A stretch of DNA of 64,000 bases from Promethearchaeota archaeon. Lineage in GTDB: Archaea > Asgardarchaeota > Lokiarchaeia > Sigyniarchaeales > SOKP01. Positions 1 through 7,790 of this stretch are shown here, piece after piece (position 1 is the stretch's first letter; the number at the start of each line of letters is the position of its first letter). The translations under genes were made by a program, and so were the position numbers. The notes beneath the pieces are model-generated. The model did no database searches, was not told the DNA's origin, and saw nothing but the letters and a program-made list of their open reading frames with translations. Where the stretch lies: contig JAHPZA010000006.1 in assembly GCA_019058445.1 (NCBI GenBank), forward strand, positions 1,068,843-1,132,842, given 5' to 3'.

Positions 1-117
1 TGCTTGATATTACTGATGATTAAATAACTAACTAAACCTATCTAATTTTTTCTAATTACACAAGAAAAAGAATTGAGTTAATTATCAATAATCTAAAAAA
101 TATAAATAATTTTAAAC

Positions 118-597
118 TTACTTTGCTTCTGAGAGAATTGTAACTTTCCCTCCAGCCTCTTCAATTTTTTGTACGGCTCGTTCAGAAGCCTTGTTTACAG
201 TTAAGTTTATTTTTTTATTGATTTCTCCACGACCGAGAAGCTTTTGAATGTTAACACTTTCCAAATTAAGAGTATAAGTATCTCCAGATTTGGTTGCTTT
301 TTTCTCTTCCACAAATTTTTCGATTTTATAATCTAAATCTTTCACATTAACGGTATTAATTGTAGAGAGTCGAACCATATCTTGAGGTCTTTTAAATCCT
401 TTTTTCCCCATATCCCAATCAGGATCGGGAAAGCCAAGTTCTTTTTGTTTTAAATAGAAGGATTTTTTACTTTTTTTCCATTGAGTTGTTTTTCCCTTTC
501 CAGCTCGTTGTCCGGTCTTTCTATGTTGTCCCACTCTCCCATACCCAATGGTACGGGTTCCTCTCTTTTTTCTAATTTTTTTAGGATACTTTCTCAT
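118..597 (-). CDS. rpl15: Large ribosomal subunit protein uL15
   Basis: Protein of the large ribosomal subunit (159 aa), close to the usual archaeal L15 length. The N-terminus is very basic with the Gly/Lys/Arg-rich stretch typical of L15 (GYGRVGQHRKTGQRAGKGK, residues about 18-36), which threads into rRNA; the C-terminal half is the globular domain ending in VTILSEAK. It is the last gene of the minus-strand operon, 18 bp after L30. The 117 bp to the window edge are AT-rich and I see no gene there; SecY, often the next gene in archaea, is not visible, though it could lie outside the window. Assignment is by family sequence and by position in the conserved spc order. Confidence 0.95.
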   Translation of the reverse strand: MRKYPKKIRKKRGTRTIGYGRVGQHRKTGQRAGKGKTTQWKKSKKSFYLKQKELGFPDPDWDMGKKGFKRPQDMVRLSTINTVNVKDLDYKIEKFVEEKKATKSGDTYTLNLESVNIQKLLGRGEINKKINLTVNKASERAVQKIEEAGGKVTILSEAK

Positions 598-615
598 ATC
601 TAAGGTATCTCCTCA

Positions 616-1137
616 CTATAGCATTTTATGAATTATATCATTGATATAAGGTCCAACATTTCCTAAAGTTCCTCCCTCACCATAATGCTTTTTGATATTA
701 CCTCTATGACCTTTTCGAGGGGGATGTAATCGAAATACTGGTTTAAGCTTATACACATCATTTTCTCGATATTGTATTTTACCATCTAATAGAGCTTTCG
801 CAAATTCACTGATATTTTTATATTCGGTTAAATTTTTAAGATGCTCATCTGTGAGTGGTTTATTTCCCTCAATTCTTCCTCTTACTCTTAGTAAACGTAC
901 TAAGGTTTTTTCTTCAATCTCTCCGAACGCAATATAGTCTTTACATTTATTTAGCATGCCTCGATAACTTTTTTCTGCCCAGATTAGCACTCCATGATTT
1001 ACTTTATGCATTCTTAGCATCTTTAAAGTATCTAATATCTTTCTTTTCATACCCGGAGCTCCCCTAATCCGAACTGCAAAATAAAGTTTGGGGGTATACG
1101 TATCGTGTTTTATTTTTGCTTTTTTATTTGTTGCCAT
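616..1137 (-). CDS. rpl30: Large ribosomal subunit protein uL30
   Basis: Archaeal/eukaryotic-type L30 (eukaryotic L7 family), about 173 aa. It begins with the typical FAVRIRGAPGMKRKILDTLK segment (residues about 20-39) and ends in the archaeal extension with GGTLGNVGPYINDIIHKML. The frame is open to a GTG at 1152, but the GGTGGAT stretch there looks like the ribosome binding site, so I place the start at the ATG at 1137 (MATNKKAKIK). It lies 22 bp after S5 and 18 bp before L15 in the operon. Function is structural, near the 5S rRNA side of the large subunit (family knowledge). Confidence 0.93.
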   Translation of the reverse strand: MATNKKAKIKHDTYTPKLYFAVRIRGAPGMKRKILDTLKMLRMHKVNHGVLIWAEKSYRGMLNKCKDYIAFGEIEEKTLVRLLRVRGRIEGNKPLTDEHLKNLTEYKNISEFAKALLDGKIQYRENDVYKLKPVFRLHPPRKGHRGNIKKHYGEGGTLGNVGPYINDIIHKML

Positions 1138-1159
1138 AACCATATCCACCACTCAATAA

Positions 1160-1774
1160 TTATACATTAAAATTGTATTTATGAGCATTTTTAAGAGCGT
1201 CAAATGTTGCTTTTACGAGATTCTCACTTGTTCGAGTATCTCCATAAGTTTTACTCCAAATATCTTCTATGCCGCAAAGTCTTAAGACTTGTTTAACTTT
1301 ATCGGCACATGCCAATCCAACTCCAGCAGGAGATGGAATTAAATTAATCTTAACACTTCCACACTTACCACTAATTTTGAATGGGATACTGTGAGTTCCA
1401 CCGCATCCACATTCTTTGCTTCCACAACCCCTTTGAACGGGAACTACGGAGAGTTTTGCTTTATCTATTGCTTTTCTAATTGCAGGTCCAACTTCTCTAC
1501 TCTTTGCTGCACCTACACCTAAAAATCCATCAGCACCTACGATAACCACCGCTTTAAATCTACTACGCTGTCCACTGGCTGTCATTTGTTGTACCATCTT
1601 TATGGTAATTACGTCTTCGCGGAGTTGTGGGAGAAGTATATCTATAATTTCTTTTTCTTTTACAACTAAATTATTTTGAAAAATCCGAGGTAAGTCGATT
1701 AATCCCTCTTTGACTAATTCTCCGAGTTTAGTTTTCGGAATCCATTCTTCTTCTATTCTTCTTGTTCGACTCAT
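1160..1774 (-). CDS. rps5: Small ribosomal subunit protein uS5
   Basis: Archaeal S5 (204 aa), a small-subunit protein involved in decoding fidelity. The N-terminal double-stranded-RNA-binding-like domain is visible (QRSRFKAVVIVGADGFLGVG, residues about 69-88), followed by the C-terminal S5 domain with SPAGVGLACADKVKQVLRLCG. An archaeal insert with several Cys (CGSKECGCGG) sits between them. The start ATG at 1774 gives MSRTRRIEEEWIPKTKLG, which matches archaeal S5 beginnings. The gene follows L18 by 19 bp and precedes L30, as in other archaeal spc operons. Confidence 0.95.
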   Translation of the reverse strand: MSRTRRIEEEWIPKTKLGELVKEGLIDLPRIFQNNLVVKEKEIIDILLPQLREDVITIKMVQQMTASGQRSRFKAVVIVGADGFLGVGAAKSREVGPAIRKAIDKAKLSVVPVQRGCGSKECGCGGTHSIPFKISGKCGSVKINLIPSPAGVGLACADKVKQVLRLCGIEDIWSKTYGDTRTSENLVKATFDALKNAHKYNFNV

Positions 1775-1793
1775 TTAAATTTCTCTCTTAAAA

Positions 1794-2387
1794 TTAAGCA
1801 GTATTTTCTATTTTTTGTAAAGTATTTGATATAATTTTACTAATTTTATTAGGGTCTATTTTATTTTTCTTTAAATATCCAGAAAAGATTTGGTCATATT
1901 TTTCTGGCTCACTCTGTTTTAGAATTTTCGCATAATTCTCAATATGAGTTCCCTTGATTCTTTCTTCTAAATTCTTAGGAAAGAAGTCCTCTTTATGGGG
2001 TACTTCAATTCCCGCATCTAATAGTCCTTTAAAGGCAGCAAGGACACGATTTCTGTGGTAAAATATGCCTAAATCAAGAATCGCATCATTAATATTATTC
2101 TTTTTAGCTCTTATTCCCGCCAAATAGCCTGTAAGATAGGAGGCGGGTATATTTCCTGTATTTGCTTTATAGTCATATTTTTTTAATAATTCTCCAGAAA
2201 ATGCTGATACTAAAATTTTATCCCCTGCTTTTTTAGATTCAACAATTTGAACGACTATATGATTATTCGAGGCCCGAATGACAACTCTTAATTTTCTTGA
2301 CTTTAATAGCTTCATTCTTCTATGATAATTAGTTTTTCCTTCATACCTCCTCCTTTTGGCTACTCTATACCTGGGTCCATGCGCCAT
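1794..2387 (-). CDS. rpl18: Large ribosomal subunit protein uL18
   Basis: 5S-rRNA-binding protein L18 (197 aa; eukaryotic L5 family). The start MAHGPRYRVAKRRRYEGKTN and the following KSRKLRVVIRASNNHIVVQ strand are diagnostic. The C-terminus (residues about 130-197) carries the archaeal/eukaryotic extension with HKEDFFPKNLEERIKGTHIE. The ATG at 2387 is only 2 bp from the stop of L19e, which suggests translational coupling. The protein helps dock 5S rRNA with L5 into the central protuberance (family knowledge). Confidence 0.95.
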   Translation of the reverse strand: MAHGPRYRVAKRRRYEGKTNYHRRMKLLKSRKLRVVIRASNNHIVVQIVESKKAGDKILVSAFSGELLKKYDYKANTGNIPASYLTGYLAGIRAKKNNINDAILDLGIFYHRNRVLAAFKGLLDAGIEVPHKEDFFPKNLEERIKGTHIENYAKILKQSEPEKYDQIFSGYLKKNKIDPNKISKIISNTLQKIENTA

Positions 2388-2389
2388 AT

Positions 2390-2845
2390 TTACCTACCTC
2401 GTCTTTGTAATTCTTTATCTTTAATATAGCGATTTAACTGCCTCACACTATTAAACATCCCACCTTTGGCATTTTTATAAAGTTTGCGGTAATTAGCGGG
2501 AGATATTAATTTTCGATCTCGCAATTTTCTTAATTCTCTTCTAATGGGACGAATTCGCTTTATGTATGCTCTTTTCTTTGGCATACGAGCTGTTTTAGGG
2601 CCTTTTCTTTTTCCTAAGCCTCTTGCTAATCCTTTTTTCTTTCTTTCATGTCGAATAGTTTTTCTATGCTTAGAAATTCCTTTTTTGTATTTCTTCTGAA
2701 TAATACCTTCTTTAATTAAATTTCGGATATCTTCTCTCGTTATTGCCATTTTAATTTCATCCATGAGATATGGGTCAAAATACACCCTATTTTCTCCACA
2801 TTTTAAAATATCCGCTGCTATTCTTTTTTGCGCAGTTAAATTCAT
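2390..2845 (-). CDS. rpl19e: Large ribosomal subunit protein eL19
   Basis: Archaeal/eukaryote-specific L19e (151 aa). It has the standard start MNLTAQKRIAADILKCGENR and a very basic central segment (KHRKTIRHERKKKGLARGLG), then a long helical C-terminus ending KDKELQRRGR. A GTGATGA ribosome-binding site lies just before the ATG. It sits between L32e and L18, the normal archaeal order. No bacterial counterpart exists for this family, so it supports the archaeal assignment of the window. Confidence 0.95.
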   Translation of the reverse strand: MNLTAQKRIAADILKCGENRVYFDPYLMDEIKMAITREDIRNLIKEGIIQKKYKKGISKHRKTIRHERKKKGLARGLGKRKGPKTARMPKKRAYIKRIRPIRRELRKLRDRKLISPANYRKLYKNAKGGMFNSVRQLNRYIKDKELQRRGR

Positions 2846-2866
2846 TTTTCATCACATTGATTTTTA

Positions 2867-3379
2867 TTAATCTTCATCTTCTATTTCTTCTTCATCAAAA
2901 GAGTCTTCAAGATCCTCCTCATCTAAATAATCTTCGTCATCTTCTATACCCTCTAATGACGATTCTAACAGAGCTTCATATTCTTCCATCTCTCTTTGAG
3001 TTACCCCAATGTTAAGAATTTTAAAATTTCTTTTCTGAGCTTGATCAATTATTTCTATTCGTTTCTTAGCTCCTAATCTTCTCGCTATTTTGAGGGCATG
3101 TTTTTTAGGATTTAACTTTTCTAAATCACTTAACATTTCAACTCTGGTTTCTTGGTAACCAGAAGGATGTAAACCTCGTATTTTTTTAGGAGTTCTATAT
3201 CCAATTGAAGGGGATTTTACTCCTGACTTAGTTTTCTTTCTCGTTTGACTATCAATACCTCTAGCTTTTCTCCATGAATCTTTAACTCTTACATATCTCC
3301 AAGATTCAACTCTTCTAAATGAAGGTTTTTTCTTTTTCATGTTTTTTCGAATTTCCAATAATCTTTCTTTTTCTGTCAT
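2867..3379 (-). CDS. rpl32e: Large ribosomal subunit protein eL32 with acidic tail
   Basis: Archaeal/eukaryote-specific L32e (170 aa). The core is clear: FRRVESWRYVRVKDSWRKAR (residues about 21-40), then GYRTPKKIRGLHPSGYQE and a KxxALKIARRLGAKKRIEI segment. After the usual core the protein continues with about 40 residues that become almost purely acidic (from about residue 140, rich in E and D). The acidic tail is unusual for L32e and parallels acidic extensions on S3, S19, L24 and L29 of the same operon. Its role is unknown. Confidence 0.94.
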   Translation of the reverse strand: MTEKERLLEIRKNMKKKKPSFRRVESWRYVRVKDSWRKARGIDSQTRKKTKSGVKSPSIGYRTPKKIRGLHPSGYQETRVEMLSDLEKLNPKKHALKIARRLGAKKRIEIIDQAQKRNFKILNIGVTQREMEEYEALLESSLEGIEDDEDYLDEEDLEDSFDEEEIEDED

Positions 3380-3404
3380 GTTTTTTACCCCTTATTTTTA
3401 ATCA

Positions 3405-3986
3405 TTATTGTATTTCCCAAATAATTTCATTCCCAATTTGTTTTTTGTATAGATATACTCCATCTTGAAAAACACGAGGATCTTTTTTTCGAATACGGCA
3501 AGCTCTTTTAACATTTGCCGCTGTTAAACCTAAAGCTTCTTTATCTGGTCCGATAAAGTATACATCATCACCCTTTACTTCAATTTTTACATTATCAGGA
3601 AATTTTGCTTTTCTTGGTGCCCTTTCACCTAAAAAGTTGACGACATGAATTTCTTTTATCTTTTCCTTAACCTCTACGGTACAGGGAAAATGCGAATAAC
3701 AAATTTTTGAAACATATTTATAATTATCCTTTACTCCTATGACTAGATTATTTATAATATTAATAATTGTCTTAGCTAAAGCGAGAGTTGTATTTCTAGG
3801 GAAGTGTGCGGTAAATTGTAATTTATTACCTTGAAGTTCAATTTTTATCCCTCTCGCATGACCAAAATCTTTTGTAATCGGCCCTCCTTTAGGTCCTTTC
3901 ACAGTAATAAGGTTATTACCTTCAATTTTCACATCCACATCTTTCGGGATTTCCAGTGATTCATCAAAAAACGCTACTTTAACCAT
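3405..3986 (-). CDS. rpl6: Large ribosomal subunit protein uL6
   Basis: Archaeal L6 (193 aa), with two repeated L6 alpha/beta domains. The N-terminus has IPKDVDVKIEGNNLITVKGP and GGPITKDFGHARGIKIELQ; the second domain contains ANVKRACRIRKKDPRVFQDG, typical of archaeal/eukaryotic (L9) members. A GAGGT ribosome-binding site lies a few bases upstream of the ATG at 3986. The protein sits at the factor-binding side of the large subunit near the sarcin-ricin loop (family knowledge). It is 22 bp from S8 and 25 bp from L32e. Confidence 0.95.
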   Translation of the reverse strand: MVKVAFFDESLEIPKDVDVKIEGNNLITVKGPKGGPITKDFGHARGIKIELQGNKLQFTAHFPRNTTLALAKTIINIINNLVIGVKDNYKYVSKICYSHFPCTVEVKEKIKEIHVVNFLGERAPRKAKFPDNVKIEVKGDDVYFIGPDKEALGLTAANVKRACRIRKKDPRVFQDGVYLYKKQIGNEIIWEIQ

Positions 3987-4008
3987 TCTGATTTACCTCA
4001 TGATTCTA

Positions 4009-4392
4009 TTAATAAATATAACATAAAGTATGACCGCCAATACGCTTTTCTTCTGCCTCTTTCATTGTCATGATGCCTTGATTCGTGGTTAAAATAATTA
4101 CCCCTAGCCCAGGAGCGGGTAATAACCTTCTTTCTAAAGCTTCATATTGGTTTACCTTATAATTTAGACGCATTAAAGCCTTACATTCATTTATTTTTCC
4201 TAACAAGGCTATTTTGAATTTTCCTTGCCTCCCATCATCATATCTCTCAAATTCGCCAATATAAGCATGTTTCTGAAAGATTCGAAGAATACGTTGTATT
4301 AAATTTGATGCAGGACTAATAATTACCTCTTTTTTCTTCGCAAATTCTGCATTTTTTAGCATATTCGCCATATCGGCCAAAGTATTAACCAT
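4009..4392 (-). CDS. rps8: Small ribosomal subunit protein uS8
   Basis: Archaeal S8 (127 aa, normal length). Diagnostic pieces are the start MVNTLADMANMLKNAEFAKK, YIGEFERYDDGRQGKFKIAL in the middle, and the C-terminal LPAPGLGVIILTTNQGIMT and GGHTLCYIY. It binds the central domain of 16S rRNA (family knowledge). The gene follows S14 by 32 bp and precedes L6, the conserved order. Confidence 0.95.
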   Translation of the reverse strand: MVNTLADMANMLKNAEFAKKKEVIISPASNLIQRILRIFQKHAYIGEFERYDDGRQGKFKIALLGKINECKALMRLNYKVNQYEALERRLLPAPGLGVIILTTNQGIMTMKEAEEKRIGGHTLCYIY

Positions 4393-4424
4393 ATTTTTTC
4401 ACATTTTTAATCTATAATTTAATT

Positions 4425-4577
4425 CTATTCATAACGACGAAATCCAATGTCTTTGCCAATCTCATAGAAACAGCGTCTACAAAGATACAGACCGTACCTT
4501 CTGATTAATCCTCTATGAGTATGGCATCTTCTACATTCACGGATTCCTTTACCATGTTTTTTTGATTGCGGTATAAT
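4425..4577 (-). CDS. rps14: Small ribosomal subunit protein uS14 (zinc type), non-AUG start
   Basis: A 50-codon S14 lies in the gap between L5 and S8. Translation of the minus strand gives PQSKKHGKGIRECRRCHTHR followed by GLIRRYGLYLCRRCFYEIG and the end FRRYE. Two CxxC pairs (about residues 15/18 and 33/36) form the zinc site of the archaeal/eukaryotic S14 (S29) type. No ATG, GTG or TTG is available in frame: a TGA stop at 4581-4583 is followed at once by ATA ATT ATA CCG. A GGAG motif lies 6 nt before the ATT at 4577, so ATT (or a neighbouring ATA) is the likely initiator. The gene position in the operon is exactly where S14 is expected. Confidence 0.9.
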   Translation of the reverse strand: MIPQSKKHGKGIRECRRCHTHRGLIRRYGLYLCRRCFYEIGKDIGFRRYE

Positions 4578-4595
4578 TATTCACTCCCTATTGTA

Positions 4596-5186
4596 TTAAA
4601 AGAATTCTAATTCCAATTCTTTTACTATTTTAATATTATATATTTTTTCTAAATAATATTGAGCTTCCTCTCTACTTACATAATGATGTTTTGGAATTTT
4701 AGAGCGTTGCTTTCTCCTATATCTCACCCTCATTCCGGGTCGTACAAGTCTCCCCATAATATCGAGCCCCCAGAGACCTGTCTGGGCGTCATACTCAACA
4801 CCAGGTATGGAAATGTGTTCTGTAATTCCAAAACCGAAATTACCATAATTATCAAAACTTTTTCTTAAAATTTTATTATTATTAACAATTATTAACCTTT
4901 TTAGCAATTTTTCTGCGTCCTTTCCTCTTACTGTTACTTTACAGCCAATAGGTCTTCCCTTCCTTAAATTAAATTCTTTAACATTCTTTTTTGATATGGT
5001 TTTTACAGGCATTTTTCCCGAGATCGTTTCGAGAACCGCAACTGCTCTTTCTAATTCTTCTCCACCAGCTCCTACGCCTATATTGAGTACCATTTTCTCT
5101 AAAAATGGTTTCCTCATAGGATTTTCCCAGATTTTATCGAATGCGTTTGCTTGAGCCTTTTTAGCTTTTTTAGTTTTGGCTGACAT
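4596..5186 (-). CDS. rpl5: Large ribosomal subunit protein uL5
   Basis: Archaeal L5 (about 196 aa), a 5S-rRNA-binding protein of the central protuberance. Recognisable segments are WENPMRKPFLEKMVLNIGVG, TISKKNVKEFNLRKGRPIGC and FGFGITEHISIPGVEYD. The frame opens with a GTG at 5198, but that GTGAG is better read as the ribosome-binding site for the ATG at 5186 (MSAKTKKAKK), which I prefer. The C-terminus KELELEFF is slightly longer than in many archaea. It lies between S4e and S14 in the conserved order. Confidence 0.95.
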   Translation of the reverse strand: MSAKTKKAKKAQANAFDKIWENPMRKPFLEKMVLNIGVGAGGEELERAVAVLETISGKMPVKTISKKNVKEFNLRKGRPIGCKVTVRGKDAEKLLKRLIIVNNNKILRKSFDNYGNFGFGITEHISIPGVEYDAQTGLWGLDIMGRLVRPGMRVRYRRKQRSKIPKHHYVSREEAQYYLEKIYNIKIVKELELEFF

Positions 5187-5216
5187 TGTATATCTCACGT
5201 TATTTTTTTTTATTTT

Positions 5217-5972
5217 TTAAGCCCCCACTTTTGGTAAGCTAATTTCAGATTGATCTTCACCTAGGACAAAAGTATAATCATACAAGGTTTCGGTATGTTC
5301 TCCATCATGTTCAATGGATACAGTATTAGCATTAGGACCAAACAGTTTTTTTATACTTTTGATGGTGCCTACTTGTCCGATATTTTTACCAGACATAATA
5401 ATCGCTAAATTATTTTCTTTAAATTTTAAGGTTTTAAGGATTTCTTGTTCTGGAACGGAGATTTTTAAGACATCCATTCTTTTATAAATATCTTCTTTAG
5501 GATTCTTTGGATCAGCTATGCGAATTAAGATATTTCTTCCATCATGTAAATTTAATTGCAAATGCCCCCCCTTTACAGTAGTTTTTTGTCTTATTCTACA
5601 TAACTTGAAAGTGCTCTCTGATTCAGGTATTTCGTGGAGAATTAACCCGTAATGAGAGTCTGGGAGTAATCGATAATTTCTATTAATCTTTTCAATACTT
5701 AACACATCCATTAATCCAACTGGATACGCTTTATCTCTTACAATCTTTCCGTCAACTTTGAAATAACCTAAGCCTATTAATTTTTTTGCTTCTCTATGAT
5801 TGTCAGCAAAATTAAGAAGATCTCGAACAATATGTAATAAAGGTAAACAGTCTCTTGATGGATGAGGTCCTGATGAAGTTTTCACGAAGAATTTCCCATG
5901 CTTTCTTTTAATTTGTAAGAATTTAGGGGTATTTAATCGTTTTAAAGTCTTTTTTCCTCCATGGCTTGTCAT
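5217..5972 (-). CDS. rps4e: Small ribosomal subunit protein eS4
   Basis: Archaeal/eukaryote-specific S4e (251 aa). The N-terminus (GGKKTLKRLNTPKFLQIKRK) is typical, followed by an S4 RNA-binding domain (residues about 45-105), a central domain and a C-terminal KOW-like region (NNLAIIMSGKNIGQVGTIKS, residues about 190-209). The ATG at 5972 directly abuts the stop of L24, so the two genes are probably translationally coupled. Order and family are as in other archaeal operons. Confidence 0.95.
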   Translation of the reverse strand: MTSHGGKKTLKRLNTPKFLQIKRKHGKFFVKTSSGPHPSRDCLPLLHIVRDLLNFADNHREAKKLIGLGYFKVDGKIVRDKAYPVGLMDVLSIEKINRNYRLLPDSHYGLILHEIPESESTFKLCRIRQKTTVKGGHLQLNLHDGRNILIRIADPKNPKEDIYKRMDVLKISVPEQEILKTLKFKENNLAIIMSGKNIGQVGTIKSIKKLFGPNANTVSIEHDGEHTETLYDYTFVLGEDQSEISLPKVGA

Positions 5973-6416
5973 TTATTCTTCCTCCTCCTCCTCTAATTTT
6001 TGTTTTGTTTTTTTCGGAGCCAGCAGATAATCCTCATCCCAATATCCCGCTTTTCGTTCTATCATACTAGCTCTCCAACCATCCATTTTCTTCGCTTCAG
6101 CTTTAAACTTAGTTATAATAAGATTTGAGATATGAATAGTGGGGTGAAATTGTGTTCCATCGGTTTTTTCAAATACCGCTTCCTTTACTTTAACCCGTAA
6201 ATCTTTATTAATTTCTAATACTTCCCCTTCGAAATCTTTGTATTCTCCTTTACAAATTTTCACCGAATCGCCTGCTCTAAGAGGGATCCTTTTGATTCCA
6301 TACTCATCTGAAAGGAAATCAGCTAGTCTACAGGTCAATAATTTTGATCTGTGATGATTTTTGTAATTAAAAAGTGCTTTTCTCTGCTTGTTTGGTTTTC
6401 TTGATTTAATTTTCAT
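5973..6416 (-). CDS. rpl24: Large ribosomal subunit protein uL24 with acidic tail
   Basis: Archaeal L24 (about 147 aa; eukaryotic L26 family). It has MKIKSRKPNKQRKALFNYKN at the start, and a KOW motif in GDSVKICKGEYKDFEGEVLE (residues about 50-69). The end is a short run of glutamates (KTKQKLEEEEEE). The frame is open to a GTG at 6425, but that GTGACC fits better as a ribosome-binding site, so the ATG at 6416 is preferred. L24 is an assembly initiator near the exit tunnel (family knowledge). It abuts S4e with no gap. Confidence 0.94.
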   Translation of the reverse strand: MKIKSRKPNKQRKALFNYKNHHRSKLLTCRLADFLSDEYGIKRIPLRAGDSVKICKGEYKDFEGEVLEINKDLRVKVKEAVFEKTDGTQFHPTIHISNLIITKFKAEAKKMDGWRASMIERKAGYWDEDYLLAPKKTKQKLEEEEEE

Positions 6417-6440
6417 ATTGGTCACTTTTTTAACATTTTA

Positions 6441-6866
6441 TTAAATTATAAGAGATGAGATGGAAGCTAATCTGGGAAATTGTTCTGCTGCTTCTCTTGC
6501 TATCGGTCCTCTAATTTCAGTACCTCTAGGATCCCCTTCCTTGGATACTAATACGCCCGCGTTATCTTCGAAGCATAAACGCGTTCCATCTTTTCTTCTA
6601 AATATCATTTTCTGTCGTACAATTACACATTTTAATATATTTCCTCTAAGTTCTGGTCTCCCTTTTTTAATGGTAACTGTACATACGTCACCTACGGAAG
6701 CTTTAGGTAACCTTCTTAACCGGGTCTTACTATGATCAACATTTATAATTTGCGCAATTTTTGCTCCAGAATTATCTGTGATAAGCACTTTTGAACCGTT
6801 ACATAATCCCGCGCTGGTTCGCGGCTTGGCCATTTTTTTTCTGCCTGATTTTCTTCGTGTTCCCAC
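6441..6866 (-). CDS. rpl14: Large ribosomal subunit protein uL14
   Basis: Archaeal L14 (141 aa from GTG at 6866; 130 aa from an internal ATG at 6833). The core VLITDNSGAKIAQIINVDHS, the KASVGDVCTVTIKKGRPELR segment and DNAGVLVSKEGDPRGTEIRG are diagnostic. The GTG directly abuts the stop of S17 and is preceded by a strong GGGGAGAG motif inside the S17 end, which favours the longer form; the extra N-terminus is basic (GTRRKSGRKK). L14 forms intersubunit contacts and the eIF6-binding surface (family knowledge). Confidence 0.94.
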   Translation of the reverse strand: MGTRRKSGRKKMAKPRTSAGLCNGSKVLITDNSGAKIAQIINVDHSKTRLRRLPKASVGDVCTVTIKKGRPELRGNILKCVIVRQKMIFRRKDGTRLCFEDNAGVLVSKEGDPRGTEIRGPIAREAAEQFPRLASISSLII

Positions 6867-7214
6867 TTAACTCTCCCCAGTGACTATTTTTTGTAATACA
6901 ATAAATGCTTTTGTTTTCGAGATTTTTCTGCTCTCACCAACACGTACTAAATCTCCGATTTCTATTTCTGATCTTAAGCATTCGGGTAAATGACATGAAA
7001 GTCGTGAATTTCTTCTTTCATATCTTTGATACTTTTTGACAAATTGTACGTAATCACGTCTAATTATAACTGTATTTCGGGACTTTTTAGAGACTACCAC
7101 CCCTTGGGTAATTTTTCCTCTAATTCTTGTTGTCCCATGAAACGGACAAAAATTATCATTACATTCTTTCATTTTAGGAGCTGTTACTCCAGGCACACCA
7201 ATGTTCCTACTCAT
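6867..7214 (-). CDS. rps17: Small ribosomal subunit protein uS17
   Basis: Archaeal S17 (115 aa; eukaryotic S11 family). It begins MSRNIGVPGVTAPKMKECND, followed by CPFHGTTRIRGKITQGVVVS and the OB-fold strands with RDYVQFVKKYQRYERRNSRL. Two possible starts exist: ATG at 7223, and ATG at 7214, which overlaps the TGA of the preceding Rpp29 gene as ATGA. I prefer 7214 because the resulting start resembles other archaeal S17 proteins. The stop abuts the L14 start. Confidence 0.94.
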   Translation of the reverse strand: MSRNIGVPGVTAPKMKECNDNFCPFHGTTRIRGKITQGVVVSKKSRNTVIIRRDYVQFVKKYQRYERRNSRLSCHLPECLRSEIEIGDLVRVGESRKISKTKAFIVLQKIVTGES

Positions 7215-7525
7215 TTCAACCATCTTCTTTTTCTTAAATTTCTTAGTCTATTTTCGGGACGACCAACAATTTTAGCCCCCTCTACTTCCACCATATATTC
7301 TTCACGCTGATTCTTTTCACTTGGAAGTTTAATCCTAAATATATGGTCTTTTTTGACATATTTTTTAGTAATTTTATTTTTTTCAGTAATTAACATATTT
7401 TTTGTATCGTCAATAATCATTCCTATATCTTTATACACTTCATTCTGCTTCTTCGATATAAGTATCGCATAAGCATTAAAACCAATTAAATCGTGATATA
7501 TTAAATATTTGGGATTTGCCTTCAT
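7211..7525 (-). CDS. rnp1: Ribonuclease P protein component 1 (Rpp29/Pop4)
   Basis: Protein subunit of archaeal RNase P, the ribonucleoprotein that removes tRNA 5' leaders (104 aa). The Rpp29 fold (Sm-like barrel) is suggested by the segments YHDLIGFNAYAILISKKQNE, GMIIDDTKNMLIT and HIFRIKLPS, followed by VEGAKIVGRPENRLRNLRKR. The start overlaps the stop of L29 by 4 nt (ATGA) and its own stop overlaps the next start, so it is tightly embedded in the ribosomal operon, as in many archaea. Identification relies on family sequence and on the conserved L29-Rpp29-S17 position. Confidence 0.9.
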   Translation of the reverse strand: MKANPKYLIYHDLIGFNAYAILISKKQNEVYKDIGMIIDDTKNMLITEKNKITKKYVKKDHIFRIKLPSEKNQREEYMVEVEGAKIVGRPENRLRNLRKRRWLK

Positions 7526-7758
7526 TCTTCTTCTTCATACCATCCTTCTTCTATTTTTTGTAATTTTTCTTCTCTTCTAACGGTCAAAATTCTAGCTATT
7601 TGCTTTCTTAACATTTTTGCTTTGGCAGGATTATCAGAAACTCCACCACCCGTCTGGGTAGAATATAATATCATCAATTCTTCTCTTAAATCAACTAATG
7701 CTCTTTGCCTTTCTCTCTCATCCATTTGTCGGATTTGCTCAGCAGTAATAATTTTCAT
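7522..7758 (-). CDS. rpl29: Large ribosomal subunit protein uL29
   Basis: Archaeal L29 (78 aa; eukaryotic L35 family), a two-helix protein near the exit tunnel. It shows the typical AEQIRQMDERERQRALVDLR, then GGGVSDNPAKAKMLRKQIAR and TVRREE. The C-terminus ends in acidic residues (GWYEEEE), in line with other acidic tails in this operon. The gene overlaps Rpp29 by 4 nt and follows S3 by 32 bp. Confidence 0.95.
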   Translation of the reverse strand: MKIITAEQIRQMDERERQRALVDLREELMILYSTQTGGGVSDNPAKAKMLRKQIARILTVRREEKLQKIEEGWYEEEE

Positions 7759-7790
7759 TTATTTCACCTTTTAAAAAGTTATTATTCTTC

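Noticed and set aside
1..117. Possible gene downstream of L15 at the left edge
   Set aside because: The stretch is AT-rich, shows no frame with a recognisable protein, and is too short to judge.
855..1067. Plus-strand open frame inside L30
   Set aside because: It is antisense to a well-supported ribosomal gene; the Leu/Phe-rich protein is the typical shadow of a Lys/Glu-rich gene.
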